A program made the translations under genes and the position numbers. From positions 34,680,723-34,744,722 of the forward strand of contig CM075103.1 of assembly GCA_037576195.1 (NCBI GenBank): 64,000 nt of DNA. Direction: 5' to 3'. A model generated the notes under the pieces. It was not told the origin of the DNA and searched no databases. It saw only the letters and a list, made by a program, of their open reading frames with translations. This document shows positions 30,280 to 39,509 of this stretch, one piece after another. The stretch comes from Phytoseiulus persimilis (Eukaryota; Arthropoda; Arachnida; Mesostigmata; Phytoseiidae). Numbering within the stretch: the first letter of the stretch is position 1; each line of letters begins with the position of its first letter.

Positions 30280-33017
30280 TGGAGGGGTGATCCCGGGACT
30301 AATCTGACCATGCTTTTTCAAATCTGGAGGGGTGATTTCGGGACCAAACTGACCATCACTTTCCAAGTCTCAGAGGCTGATCCTGAGACCAATCTGACCA
30401 TGCTTTTTCAAGTCTGGAGGGGTGATTTCGGGACCAATCTGACCATTCTTTTCAAAAGCTGGAGGGGTCATTCCGAGACCAATCTGACCATGCTTTTTCA
30501 AGTCTGGAGGGGTGACTCCGGGACCAATCTGACCATGCTTTCTCAAGTCTGGAGGGGTGATTTCGGGACTAATCTGACCATCACTTTCCAAGTCTCAAAG
30601 GCTGATCCTGAGACCAATCTGACCATGCTCTTTCAAGTCTGGAGGGGTGATTCCGGGACCAATCTGACCATGCTTTTTCAAGTCTGGAGGGGTGATTTCG
30701 GGACCAATCTGACCAACACTTTCCAAGTCTCAAAGGCTGATTCTGAGACCAATCTGACCATGCTTTTTCAAGTCTGGAGGGGTGATTCCGGGACCAATCG
30801 GACCATGCTTTCTCAAGTCTGGAGGGGTGATTCCAGGACCAATCTGACCATGCTTTTTCAAGTCTGGAGGGATGATTTCGGGACGAATCTGACCATCACT
30901 TTCCAAGTCTCAAAGGCTGATTCCGAGACGAATCTGACCGTACTTCTCGAAACCCGGAGAGGTCATTCCGAGACCAATCTGACCATTCTTTTCAAAAGCT
31001 GGAGGGGTCATTCCGAGACCAATCTGACAATACTTTCTCAAGTCTGAAGGATGATTCCGAGACGAATCTGACCATACTTCTCGAAACCTGGAGAGGTCAT
31101 TCCGAGACCAATCTGATCATTCTTTTCAAAAGCTGGAGGGGTGATTCCGGGACTAATCTGACCATGCTTTCCCAAGTCTGGAGGGGTGATCCCGGTACTA
31201 ATCTGACCATGCTTTTTCAAGTCTGGAGGGGTGATTTAGGGACCAAACTGACCATCACTTTCCAAGTCTCAGAGGCTGATCCTGAGACCAATCTGACCAT
31301 GCTTTTTCAAGTCTGGAGGGGTGATTTCGGGACCAATCTGACCATTCTTTTCAAAAGCTGGAGGGGTCATTCCGAGACCAATCTGACCATGCTTTTTCAA
31401 GTCTGGAGGGGTGACTCCGGGACCAATCTGACCATGCTTTCTCAAGTCTGGAGGGGTGATTTCGGGACTAATCTGACCATCACTTTCCAAGTCTCAAAGG
31501 CTGATCCTGAGACCAATCTGACCATGCTCTTTCAAGTCTGGAGGGGTGATTCCGGGACCAATCTGACCATGCTTTTTCAAGTCTGGAGGGGTGATTTCGG
31601 GACCAATCTGACCAACACTTTCCAAGTCTCAAAGGCTGATTCTGAGACCAATCTGACCATGCTTTTTCAAGTCTGGAGGGGTGATTCCGGGACCAATCGG
31701 ACCATGCTTTCTCAAGTCTGGAGGGGTGATTCCAGGACCAATCTGACCATGCTTTTTCAAGTCTGGAGGGATGATTTCGGGACGAATCTGACCATCACTT
31801 TCCAAGTCTCAAAGGCTGATTCCGAGACGAATCTGACCGTACTTCTCGAAACCCGGAGAGGTCATTCCGAGACCAATCTGACCATTCTTTTCAAAAGCTG
31901 GAGGGGTCATTCCGAGACCAATCTGACAATACTTTCTCAAGTCTGAAGGATGATTCCGAGACGAATCTGACCATACTTCTCGAAACCTGGAGAGGTCATT
32001 CCGAGACCAATCTGATCATTCTTTTCAAAAGCTGGAGGGGTGATTCCGGGACTAATCTGACCATGCTTTCCCAAGTCTGGAGGGGTGATCCCGGGACTAA
32101 TCTGACCATGCTTTTTCAAGTCTGGAGGGGTGATTTAGGGACCAAACTGACCATCACTTTCCAAGTCTCAGAGGCTGATCCTGAGACCAATCTGACCATG
32201 CTTTTTCAAGTCTGGAGGGGTGATTTCGGGACCAATCTGACCATGCTTTCTCAAGTCTGGAGGGGTGATTTCGGGACCAATCTGACCAACACTTTCCAAG
32301 TCTCAAAGGCTGATCCTGCGACCAATATGACCATGCTTTTTCAAGTCTGGAGGGGTGATTTCGGGACCAATATGACCACGCTTTTCCAAGTCTGGAGGGG
32401 TGATTTCGGGACCAATCTGACCATCACTTTCCAAGTCTCGAAGGCTGATTCTGAGACCAATCTGACCATGCTTTTTCAAGTCTGGAGGGGTGATTTCGGG
32501 ACCAATCTGACCACGCTTTTCCAAGTCTGGAGGGGTAATCCTGAGACCAATCTGACCATTTTTTTTTCAAGTCTGGAGGGGTTATTCTGAGACCAATCTG
32601 ACCACACTTTCCCAAGTCTGGAGGGGTAATCCCGAGAGCAATCTGACCGTACTTTTCAAAAGCTGGAGGGGTGATTCCGGGCCCAATCTGACCATGCTTT
32701 TTCAAGTCTTTTCTTTTGTTTTCGGCTGAACCTCTCAGCCAGCCCTCAAGAGTGCACCGGAATCACATTAAGTATTGCTTCAGTAACACTCCCTATCGCC
32801 TCGCAAATCCCATTGCGGGCGGTGGGCTCACCACATAAGAAAGATTTCTGTCCCGCAATTGCTAGCTTAGCGTGGCACCCAGTGTTGGCTTTTTCAAGTC
32901 TGGAGAGGTGATTCCGGAACCCATCTGACCATTGTTTTCAAAGTCTGGAGAGGTTATTCCGAGACCAATCTGACCATAGTTCTCCGAATCTAGAGGGGTG
33001 ATCACGAGACCAATCCA
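30280..33017 (-). repeat. 45-bp satellite array, right outer (inverted)
   Basis: Inverted orientation. It contains a tandem higher-order duplication with a period of 899 bp (about 20 units less one base): the block at about 30300-31198 repeats at about 31199-32097 almost unchanged. Units with AAAGCTGGAGGGGTCATTCCGAG (split over the unit) resemble those at the palindrome centre. The array is interrupted by a 179-bp A-tailed insertion at 32709-32887. Units near 32.9-33.0 kb are the most diverged. Confidence 0.93.
32709..32887 (-). mobile_element. Short A-tailed retroposon in the satellite (SINE-like)
   Basis: 179 bp of non-satellite sequence flanked by GCTTTTTCAAGTC at 32696-32708 and 32888-32900. 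On the minus strand it ends in an A-rich tail (GAAAACAAAAGAAAA) that joins GACTTGAAAAAGC, exactly the junction used by the R1 element. There is no coding potential, and the tail sequence differs from the R1 3' UTR. It may be a SINE or a truncated retrocopy mobilised by the R1 machinery. No convincing pol III A and B boxes are seen at its 5' end. Confidence 0.65.
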
Positions 33018-33121
33018 GCCATACTTTTCAAAACCATGATGCTGACCCAGTGAAGAGAGTGAAAAGTGCTTCGATGCTACGGAACGCCGTCCAACCGCGC
33101 TCAGCGCGGCCAAATACCGGC
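33018..33121 (-). repeat. Right terminal inverted repeat of the foldback element
   Basis: Reverse complement of 3707-3823. It carries the perfect odd palindrome CCGCGCTGAGCGCGG (7-bp stem, on the minus strand). Homology to the left end stops at the GGC of CCGGC at 33121. Confidence 0.75.
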
Positions 33122-33192
33122 TGGTGCGATAAATATCGGTCTTCTGTGATTCTCTCCATTGACGTTACTCCCTCGAACACATCCTGAAGACG
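33122..33192 (-). other. Candidate host exon abutting the right end of the foldback element
   Basis: On the minus strand, CGTCTTCAG is a good acceptor, followed by an open frame starting DVFEGVTSMERITEDRYLSH that runs straight into the terminal repeat. The peptide looks natural but I do not recognise it. If it is real, the element interrupted or bordered a host exon. Confidence 0.3.
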
Positions 33193-34027
33193 CGACGTCT
33201 GATGGGGGCCACCGGCTCTGGAGAGCGCCGGCACGCTCGAGTTAAACGAATCGAGGGGGAACCGAGAGAGGAAGACTCCTAATGAACGGTACTAGAGACT
33301 GTTCGAGAAATCGACGGACACACATCAATCCATGGATCTATGGGTAGATGCCCGCACAGATCGATGAATCATGCAACATTGCAAAGAGAACTGATGAACT
33401 CAGCCATCAGGGACTCATCTATCCATATTCTCACATGCATTGATGGGAGGAAACTTCTTGGCTCTACTGATAACTGTCGGTTTTTTTTAGATCAGAAGCC
33501 GAGATGCTAATATTCCAGCATCATCTAGGGTCCTACGAGCGAAGAGACACTCAAAGTGTCAGCAAAATCGGGAGAGAATAACGTGGGTTCCAAGGAGCAG
33601 CCGACTTGACTTCGAGACGGACTACTTCCATGTGCAAGCTGGCATGATTGCACTGGCATTGCGGATACTTCTATCAGTCGTGATACTTCTAGGCAGTGCC
33701 GACTCGCTCCTGTTTGCCATACAGAGGTATCAAGAGGAAGCTCGCGGGAACGCGAGAACACGATCATTACTGGAAACTTGGAGCTGGGAATCTTAGTCTC
33801 GGGAGGAGCCAGAGACGGAGGAGATAGTTTGTTCCGTTCGTGGATGTTAGGTCTTCCTTGTGGAGGTTATCGTGGTTCTCAAAACTTCAAGCTCTCTCGA
33901 CCATCAAGAGATCCACGAGCTGTTTCGGCCATCCATCGAATACTCACGACCCGGTCGGGGATATCTATATCGGAATTCAGCTCCGTGGACTCGATGAGTC
34001 CGAGCGAAGTTTCCGGTATCGGCTCAC
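33193..34027. other. Region with no assigned gene
   Basis: Host-like sequence of mixed composition. I see no recognisable domain, RNA gene or repeat. The minus-strand frame of the next candidate exon continues to a stop at 33879 if the donor at 34027 is not used. Confidence 0.3.
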
Positions 34028-34230
34028 CTTTCAGTGAGATGCACATTCGGTTGCTCACCACAATTTGCTTTATTGACATCTTAACCGAAAACATCGGACG
34101 CTTCCGGGCCTTCCATCGTCGATCGTTATTGCCGACGATCCGCCGCCCCTCGAGAATTTCAACCGATTCTGGATTTGAATTCATCTTGAAATACACCTTT
34201 ATCAAAGAGGGATCACTCTCTGGCCAGGCT
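34028..34230 (-). CDS. Candidate internal exon, unknown protein
   Basis: The minus-strand exon is bounded by acceptor TTTCTATGCCAG and donor AAAG/GTGAGC. The encoded segment (PSLIKVYFKMNSNPESVEIL and onward) is basic and protein-like. A second possible donor, GTC/GTGAGT, lies further on, near 33955. The start phase (2) does not match the insulin-like gene upstream, so it is probably a separate gene. I do not recognise the family. Confidence 0.4.
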
Positions 34231-34503
34231 CTGGCATAGAAACAGAGATACAATTGAAAGAATTGAATTACCTATCCTACAATACCTAACCACAAATCCA
34301 CCCGCCCGCGTGTCCCTCGCTAAATATCACATGAAACTGAATCTGAATGAAATAAATAATTTCTGAAGGCAGCCGCTTCCAGTCGTGGCCTCCAAAAATG
34401 CATCTATCAAGGCATCATCTCTCCGCGCCTCATCTAACGAAGATGAAATCCGCCGAGTGGGCTCCGTTCGTGTTCAGCTGGCTTGGAGCGTTGACCTCAT
34501 CCT

Positions 34504-34838
34504 CTATCTCCACGGCGTCTTCGTTCTGCAACATGATTTCCATGAGGGATTCACCTCCTTCGCGAAGCCGTGACTCGACGGAGCCATATCGATCGAAACT
34601 GAGAACGCAGAGCTCACGTGTGGAATACGCACCTTTGACCCGTCCCGTGTCACCGACACGACTTTCGTTGGGATGCGGATGACTTGGAGGAAGCGATCCA
34701 TGATCCTGGATTCTTCTTCCTTTGTCGTGGGTCGAGCGCAGTACTGCAGCAGTTGCTGCAAAGAGCACGGGTTCCGACAGCATTCGTCGACGATGCCGAC
34801 TTCTCTCGGTCTGAGACGGCGCTCGAACGATCCCAGAG
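34504..34838 (-). CDS. Insulin-like peptide precursor, exon 2: C-peptide end, A chain, extension
   Basis: The exon starts after acceptor TTCTCGTTCGCAG in phase 1, which matches the phase-1 end of the B-chain exon exactly. It encodes a short C-peptide end with basic residues (FERRLRPRE). The A chain follows, GIVDECCRNPCSLQQLLQYC, with the insulin A-chain pattern C-C-x3-C-x8-C. About 75 more residues follow before TAG at 34504-34506. Most insulins end near the last A-chain cysteine, so the tail resembles an IGF-type E extension. A possible donor, AAG/GTGCGT, lies within the tail (near 34634), so a shorter or alternative C-terminus is possible. Joined coding length with exon 1 is 534 bp, 177 residues. 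Confidence 0.88.
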
Positions 34839-35755
34839 CTGCGAACGAGAATCGTAGTTAGGTTATGCATACGAGGAACACCCTCCGACGCGGAAGTTCC
34901 TCGCACGATGCCCAGAACATTCGGCGAAATATCCGCGAGGAGTTCGTCGGACCAGTTCCGCCGCCCTCCGGGGGTCATCATGCCTCCGCTCGGACGAGGG
35001 AGCCGTTCCGTCCTCCGAGGCGTGGCCCATCGGAAGGCGCAACGTGAGAATCTCTCGAACGCGCAGCACCTGCGCAGGAGCCTGGCCTTGAGCATCAAGG
35101 CCGAACGCTGTGAGGAGATTCCGCATCCGAGCTCCAGCGTCCTCGCTCAGGACTGTTTTCGATCGACCATGGCCAGCGACAATCGGCGTTGTGCTTCCTT
35201 CATTTCGTATCCCCGAGGCATCTGTGTCGAGAACCGATTCCCGTCTGGATGATCGATCGAGAGAATTCGCTCGGCGATGCTTCCACGCGGCGGCGCTCAT
35301 CCCAGACAGGTCGCTTGAAACTTGCGGATGTGGTCTCGATTCCAGTCCAAGAGCTGAGAAGCGTTTGAAAACAACGTTTTCGCGACCACTCGGTCAACAA
35401 CAATCTTCTCCGCGTGACGAGGCCCTCACTGGGCGACGCAGATTGGAACGAGTCACGGACCCTCGACAGTAGATCGCGTCTAACAATTGTCGCGGCCGTG
35501 GATCTGTTTCGCTCCCCGTCACCGGAGACGATACACAGAATCGAAGGTGCTCATTTGGCCTCAGATACGCGGTGACGATGTTGAGCTACAAACGAGACAA
35601 TAAATGGCGTGAACATCCACCCAATTGATCCACAGGTGTAGAAGCTGTGACAGCAGTCCGCGGGAGCATTTAGCGCACCCGCTCGAAGATTAGCTGTTTG
35701 GGAGGGAATCTCCTCAGTTTCACATTCCGACCGAGTTCACGATTTGAAGACTCAC
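34839..35755 (-). other. Intron between B- and A-chain exons of the insulin-like gene
   Basis: 917 bp from GTGAGT (35755) to GCAG (34839). Phase 1 between B and A chain is the ancestral insulin intron position. Open frames inside (for example 34863-35300 on the minus strand) lack B-chain or A-chain features. A small additional C-peptide exon cannot be excluded. Confidence 0.75.
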
Positions 35756-35954
35756 CTCGTTCCGATATCCGCTGCACTCGTTGGTTGAGTCCCCCGACGA
35801 AGTTACAGAGGTTAATAGTTAGATCCGAGAGCTTCTTCCCGCACATCCGGACTCGCCGTCCCTCTGAATCCGACGCCCCGCTCCTTTCCGGTAGTAGAAC
35901 TTGCAAGACGCAAAGCAGCAAACAAACCGACCAGCGGTTACGAGTGGACGTCAT
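35756..35954 (-). CDS. Insulin-like peptide precursor, exon 1: signal peptide and B chain
   Basis: ATG at 35954, just after an acceptor (CACTTACAG at 35959) of a 5' UTR intron. Codons 1-26 or so form a secretion signal (VCLLLCVLQVLL core). The B chain follows, with MCGKKLSDLTINLC, the C-G-x10-C spacing of insulin B chains and L/L/L at the usual hydrophobic positions. A dibasic RR precedes the B chain. The exon ends one base into a codon at donor GAG/GTGAGT. The product would be a secreted ligand for an insulin-type receptor tyrosine kinase, with disulfides between the B-chain and A-chain cysteines. It could be relaxin-like, but there is no RxxxRxx[IV] relaxin motif between the cysteines. Confidence 0.88.
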
Positions 35955-35958
35955 CTTG

Positions 35959-36171
35959 CTGTAAGTGATCAAAAATAATGCCGTTAGTTTCGAGCGAGCA
36001 CTCGATGTGTCTCAGCGAAGCTGCATGGGGATTCCCCGGCTGGGGAGGCCAACGAGGCGGAACTCCGTATTCTTCTGAGAGCGAGGTCGCGTGATCCCTG
36101 CGGACGATTCGTTCGGGCATTCGCTACGGGACGAGCAATCGCGTTTTCTCACAAACGGATTCAGTTCTTAC
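35959..36171 (-). other. Probable 5' UTR intron of the insulin-like gene
   Basis: A donor CAGG/GTAAGA at 36171 and an acceptor TTGATCACTTACAG at 35959 lie four bases upstream of the start codon. The leader exon would lie above 36171; its 5' limit is not visible. Confidence 0.5.
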
Positions 36172-36527
36172 CCTGAGCCGCCGATCAGTGGAACTCACTC
36201 GGGAGGGAGATCCCGCGGCTGCCAGCGAGAGAGAAGAGTTGAACTCTGCCTTCCCCAGCCGAAGCTGTTCGTCACGAGAAAAATTGTCGCCAAAAGTAGC
36301 GAAGACGACTCTCCAGGTCACGGGGCTCAAGGAGAATCACTACGGGCTCATGATAACGACCCCTGCAGGCTGGACAGGATGGGCGTCACAGAAAGCGTGG
36401 GGAAAGGGACCAAAACCTAACCGAAACGTGAAATGCCAGAGTGCTCGCAGGTGGACAAGAGCTCTGNNNNNNNNNNNNNNNNNNNNNNNNNNNNNNNNNN
36501 NNNNNNNNNNNNNNNNNNNNNNNNNNN
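36172..36527. promoter_or_regulatory. Head-to-head intergenic region (insulin-like gene and plus-strand gene)
   Basis: About 350 bp between the leader of the minus-strand insulin-like gene and the first visible exon of the plus-strand gene, with a 61-N gap at 36467-36527. The two genes diverge, so their promoters are probably here. I see no unambiguous TATA box or initiator. Confidence 0.35.
36467..36527. other. Assembly gap (61 N)
   Basis: Run of N that may hide the first exon of the plus-strand gene. Confidence 1.
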
Positions 36528-36630
36528 GTCGCACCATTCAAAATCGAGGAACCACGACAGTACGGAGATGGATATTTCGGTCGAGGATCGCGAGCGTCTT
36601 GAAGCTCGGAAGAAGAAATTTCTGCAGAAG
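36528..36630 (+). CDS. Unknown nuclear-type protein, first visible exon
   Basis: The frame is open from the gap. An in-frame ATG begins MDISVEDRERLEARKKKFLQ, and the exon ends at donor AAG/GTGAGA in phase 0. Highly charged, probably helical. The start could be this ATG or lie in the gap; a possible acceptor (CCACGACAG) just before it would make this an internal exon. Confidence 0.6.
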
Positions 36631-36910
36631 GTGAGATTCTGCTACTGTAGGTTGAAGATAGAACCTCTCAAACAGGGTCGATGTTGTTCCTTCTGCAAAT
36701 TGAGTGTGTACTGCCATAGTCCCTCATCTGTTGGATATTGACTGCAAATGAGCTTGATCGCGTGAAGCGCGGGGTTGGCGTACGTTCGAGTTTCGCACTT
36801 CGCTCGCAGAGATCAAGATCTATCTGGGTTCAGATTAGGTTCCATCTTGCCCACCGATCATGATCGTCTTCATGTATGTCAGAGTCAGCTAACGGGAATC
36901 CATATTCCAG

Positions 36911-37055
36911 GAACTCAAACCATCGCAGAAAGTGATCAGTCTCAAGAAATCGCCGACCAATAAGACAGCAGAAACTGACGATGTTCGACGTGTACAGGAT
37001 CGGTTGGGCGAACCTGTGAAGGAGCCCAAACGTTCACCTCGGAGTGACGATACAC
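36911..37055 (+). CDS. Unknown protein, second exon
   Basis: Acceptor CATATTCCAG at 36910 and donor ACAC/GTGAGT at 37056; 145 bp, phase 0 to phase 1. The peptide is rich in Lys, Ser, Pro and charged residues and includes VQDRLGEPVKEPK. Phases match the exons on both sides, which supports the model. Confidence 0.65.
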
Positions 37056-37154
37056 GTGAGTTGTGACAATCAGCTCTCCTGATCTCGAGGATACTCCTTG
37101 GCGCCGATTGATGACGAGGCGGGAATTGTGCGCTAACGTCAATGTTCGTTACAG

Positions 37155-37525
37155 CGCAAACACACTCAAAATCAACTATACTCTCGCGGCTCGGGCCTCC
37201 TCCTGCTTCTAGGGCGAACATAAAAGATCGCATCGGGCACATAAATACGAACAGGTCGGTTTTGACTCGGGACAGAATCAATCGATCAGCGAGTCAATAC
37301 GTCGATTCCAACTCGGCCGTGGGTCTAATATTTCTCGAATTTCTCAGTTCTTCACCCACCAGAACACCTCAGGCGGGAATGGACGCAGCACAGGTTAAAT
37401 TTGAAGTGAGGAACCGGCCGACTTTGGATCCAAAACTGAAAATCCATATCAATCTTGGAGGCACACTGAGCACCGGATCGAGCAGTGGAAGTTCGAAGTC
37501 AAAAAAGGTGGTATGCTTGGAGTGA
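37155..37525 (+). CDS. Unknown protein, last exon
   Basis: Acceptor TTCGTTACAG, phase 1, open to TGA at 37523-37525. Contains ILSRLGPPPASRANIKDRIG, echoing the DRLG motif of the previous exon. Short (D/S)R(L/I)G motifs of this kind occur in some RNA-binding and mRNA-export proteins, but I cannot name the family. The C-terminus is Ser/Gly/Lys-rich. The protein made by the three exons would be basic, low-complexity and probably nuclear. Confidence 0.6.
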
Positions 37526-38826
37526 TCCTTCCTCGACCGACGCACGGGTTGATGGTTGAATCACTGAAGTGACAGACAGCGTTCTGCTCGGAGCGTTTGA
37601 AACCTTCCAGAACTCTTTCCGGAAGGCGTTCAGAATTCCGTTGCTCAACGTCGGAAAAGCCGGAGCGTTGTCTATTTAACGTGGCTACGTTAAAGGGTAT
37701 GAATATTAACTGTATAGAAGAAGCCGAGCGGACGTTGCCAGCTCAGTTAGATTGGACAAAACGGCAGCGAAGTTGGGTCGATTCGCAACAGCCAAATCTG
37801 TCGCACCTCATCTATTTTTCGTTTTTTCCCTACCTCACCAACCTCATTGGCTGTGTATCGCCCGTATCATCGCCGAGCTCTCAACGCGCGTCGTTTTCAA
37901 ATGAGTGGTCGTTTAGAATATTTTCTTCCATATCGAAAACTGCGATCGCATTCGGCTTCTAGCCGGATTTCCAACGACCGTGTCGTCCTCAGCTATCCTG
38001 AGTTGTTTCCAGTCAGTCATGTAGATAGTGAGCCGTATCAGCGGATAGCATTCTCCGTGTCTCTCACACAGAGAATTGTAATAAAGGCGTGGAGAGCGCG
38101 TGCAAGCTTGTTCAAATATCAAAGTGGTCGTCATTCGTGATCGAAGTTCGCCTAACGGTACAAAATGTTTACGCATCGATATCCACAGATGACCTTCGTT
38201 GTCTTTGTATATGTTTGTAATCGACCTCTTCTGGGCAGAGCCAAAACACTCTGTATAATATGTATAATAACCAATCCAACTGTGATATGAAATTAATATG
38301 CATATAATGCTGCGGCCATATAACCGAGCCGGCTGGTCGCAGCTGATCAGTTTAACTGTTTCTTCCAGGACTTCCTTTCAGAGAAACATTTTAAACCAAT
38401 GTGATGAGGAAAATGCACAAGGAACCACATGCAGAACGAATAAAAACAGATCATCTGCATCGCTCATGCTACGCTTGTATTCCTTTCCGCTCAATTTGAA
38501 TGAGATGTTCAGAACACACAGGCAGATTTCAATGATAGGAATCAGGCATAATCGACAGTGAAATTTTCTGGGCCCTGGCAACACCGCTCTCCCTCCTTCT
38601 TCAGGCTGTGGAACAAAATCCAACTTGGATTTGGGCTACCTGGGGTGACGCGGGACTCAGCGTCTCCGATCTAGTCAGCGACCTGGTTCCAGTCAGCTAT
38701 GTTTCAATATCAGTCAATGACCGCGCTCGCCGACCTGATGCCGACCAGCCCTTGATAAGGCCCCCCATCAGGTTTTGTGTCATGTTCAGCCTTGACCCTG
38801 TTCCTGATATTGAAGAATTCCTGAGC
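37526..38826. other. Intergenic region
   Basis: No supported gene. A plus-strand AATAAA near 38078 could polyadenylate the gene ending at 37525, though it is about 550 bp away. Small open frames on both strands lack splice signals and family resemblance. Confidence 0.35.
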
Positions 38827-39027
38827 CAGTGTTTCTCAACTTGGGGCATGGGGAGTTCTCAGTGCGGGACGTCGTTCCCGGGTTCGCTCGTGAAGTTGTG
38901 ATCATCAGTCGAGTTCATAGCGCATCTCATTCTTGTGCCCAATCGGAGGCACTCAGGGCGCGGTGGGGCATGTGGAGCTTCTGGTTGAAAAAGTGGGGCC
39001 TGCCAGGATTTTGTTTGAGAAGCACTG
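38827..39027. mobile_element. hAT-type MITE
   Basis: About 201 bp with imperfect inverted ends: CAGTGTTTCTCAAC at the left and (reverse complement) CAGTGCTTCTCAAAC at the right. CAGTGNTTCTCAAC ends are typical of hAT-family nonautonomous elements. There is no coding capacity, and no clear 8-bp duplication is seen, so the copy is old or the ends are slightly misplaced. Confidence 0.5.
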
Positions 39028-39446
39028 CTCCAAACCCTTCCAGAAGTATGATCAGACCGACTTTCTCCATCGGTCTCCCTATTCTATGTCACCACTTTTC
39101 TTGGAGACTGGGGAATTCTGTCTGTCATCAGTAGCGCTTCCAGAGCGCGAGACGGCGTAGTCGGTCGAAGGCCGGCTGGTACACAATATATACGCAGCCT
39201 GGGGTGTCAGAGTTCGTCTGAAGATTTCTCCTCAAATAATCTTCTTAGTTTCATTGGATAAACTTTATTTCGGAGACGAACTCGGCTATTTGGTCCAATG
39301 CCGGTTTCCCGTGAAGGATGGAGTCTACAATGTCGTACGGTTCGTGTGTCATACGTGGATTATTGTTAGGGTTCGGATCATTCTTGTAAGACTCAAACTT
39401 CCAAGATAGCTCGTTTTACGTCATTGAGGCTTTCCGTAGGTCCTGA

Positions 39447-39480
39447 GTTCAGTGTTTCTCTTGCCCCCCATCCCACTGAT
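39447..39480 (+). mobile_element. Possible end fragment of a second hAT MITE
   Basis: CAGTGTTTCTCTTGCCCCC resembles the left end of the MITE at 38827, again followed by a CCCATCCCA stretch. No partner end was found. Confidence 0.3.
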
Positions 39481-39509
39481 TGTGAGTCCCCTTGTTTTCG
39501 CGATGGTCT

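Larger units (their letters stand above)
3707..33121. mobile_element. Giant foldback-like element of mirrored 45-bp repeat arrays
   Basis: A 29.4-kb block whose two ends are inverted copies of each other (3707-3823 and 33018-33121, about 80% identical by eye). Tandem 45-bp repeats run rightward in the left half and leftward in the right half, meeting at a palindrome centred at about 18964. Long inverted repeats built of short tandem repeats define the foldback (FB/Galileo-like) class of DNA elements. No transposase of its own is recognisable; the coding sequences inside belong to later BEL, R1 and hAT insertions. No clear target-site duplication is seen, so the limits rest on where the inverted homology ends. 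An inverted satellite block or an assembly fold-back artefact is the alternative. Confidence 0.65.

Noticed and set aside
3824-33017. CRISPR-like array
   Set aside because: Units are contiguous 45-bp tandem copies without unique spacers, in a eukaryotic context.
3690-33135. Target-site duplication of the foldback element
   Set aside because: No direct repeat of 4-10 bp was found next to the two ends (left flank ...TTTGAGACC, right flank TGGTGCGAT...).
34863-35300. Minus-strand ORF of 145 codons as an extra insulin-like exon
   Set aside because: It lies within the phase-matched B/A intron, has no B- or A-chain pattern, and direct splicing of the flanking exons already gives a complete precursor.
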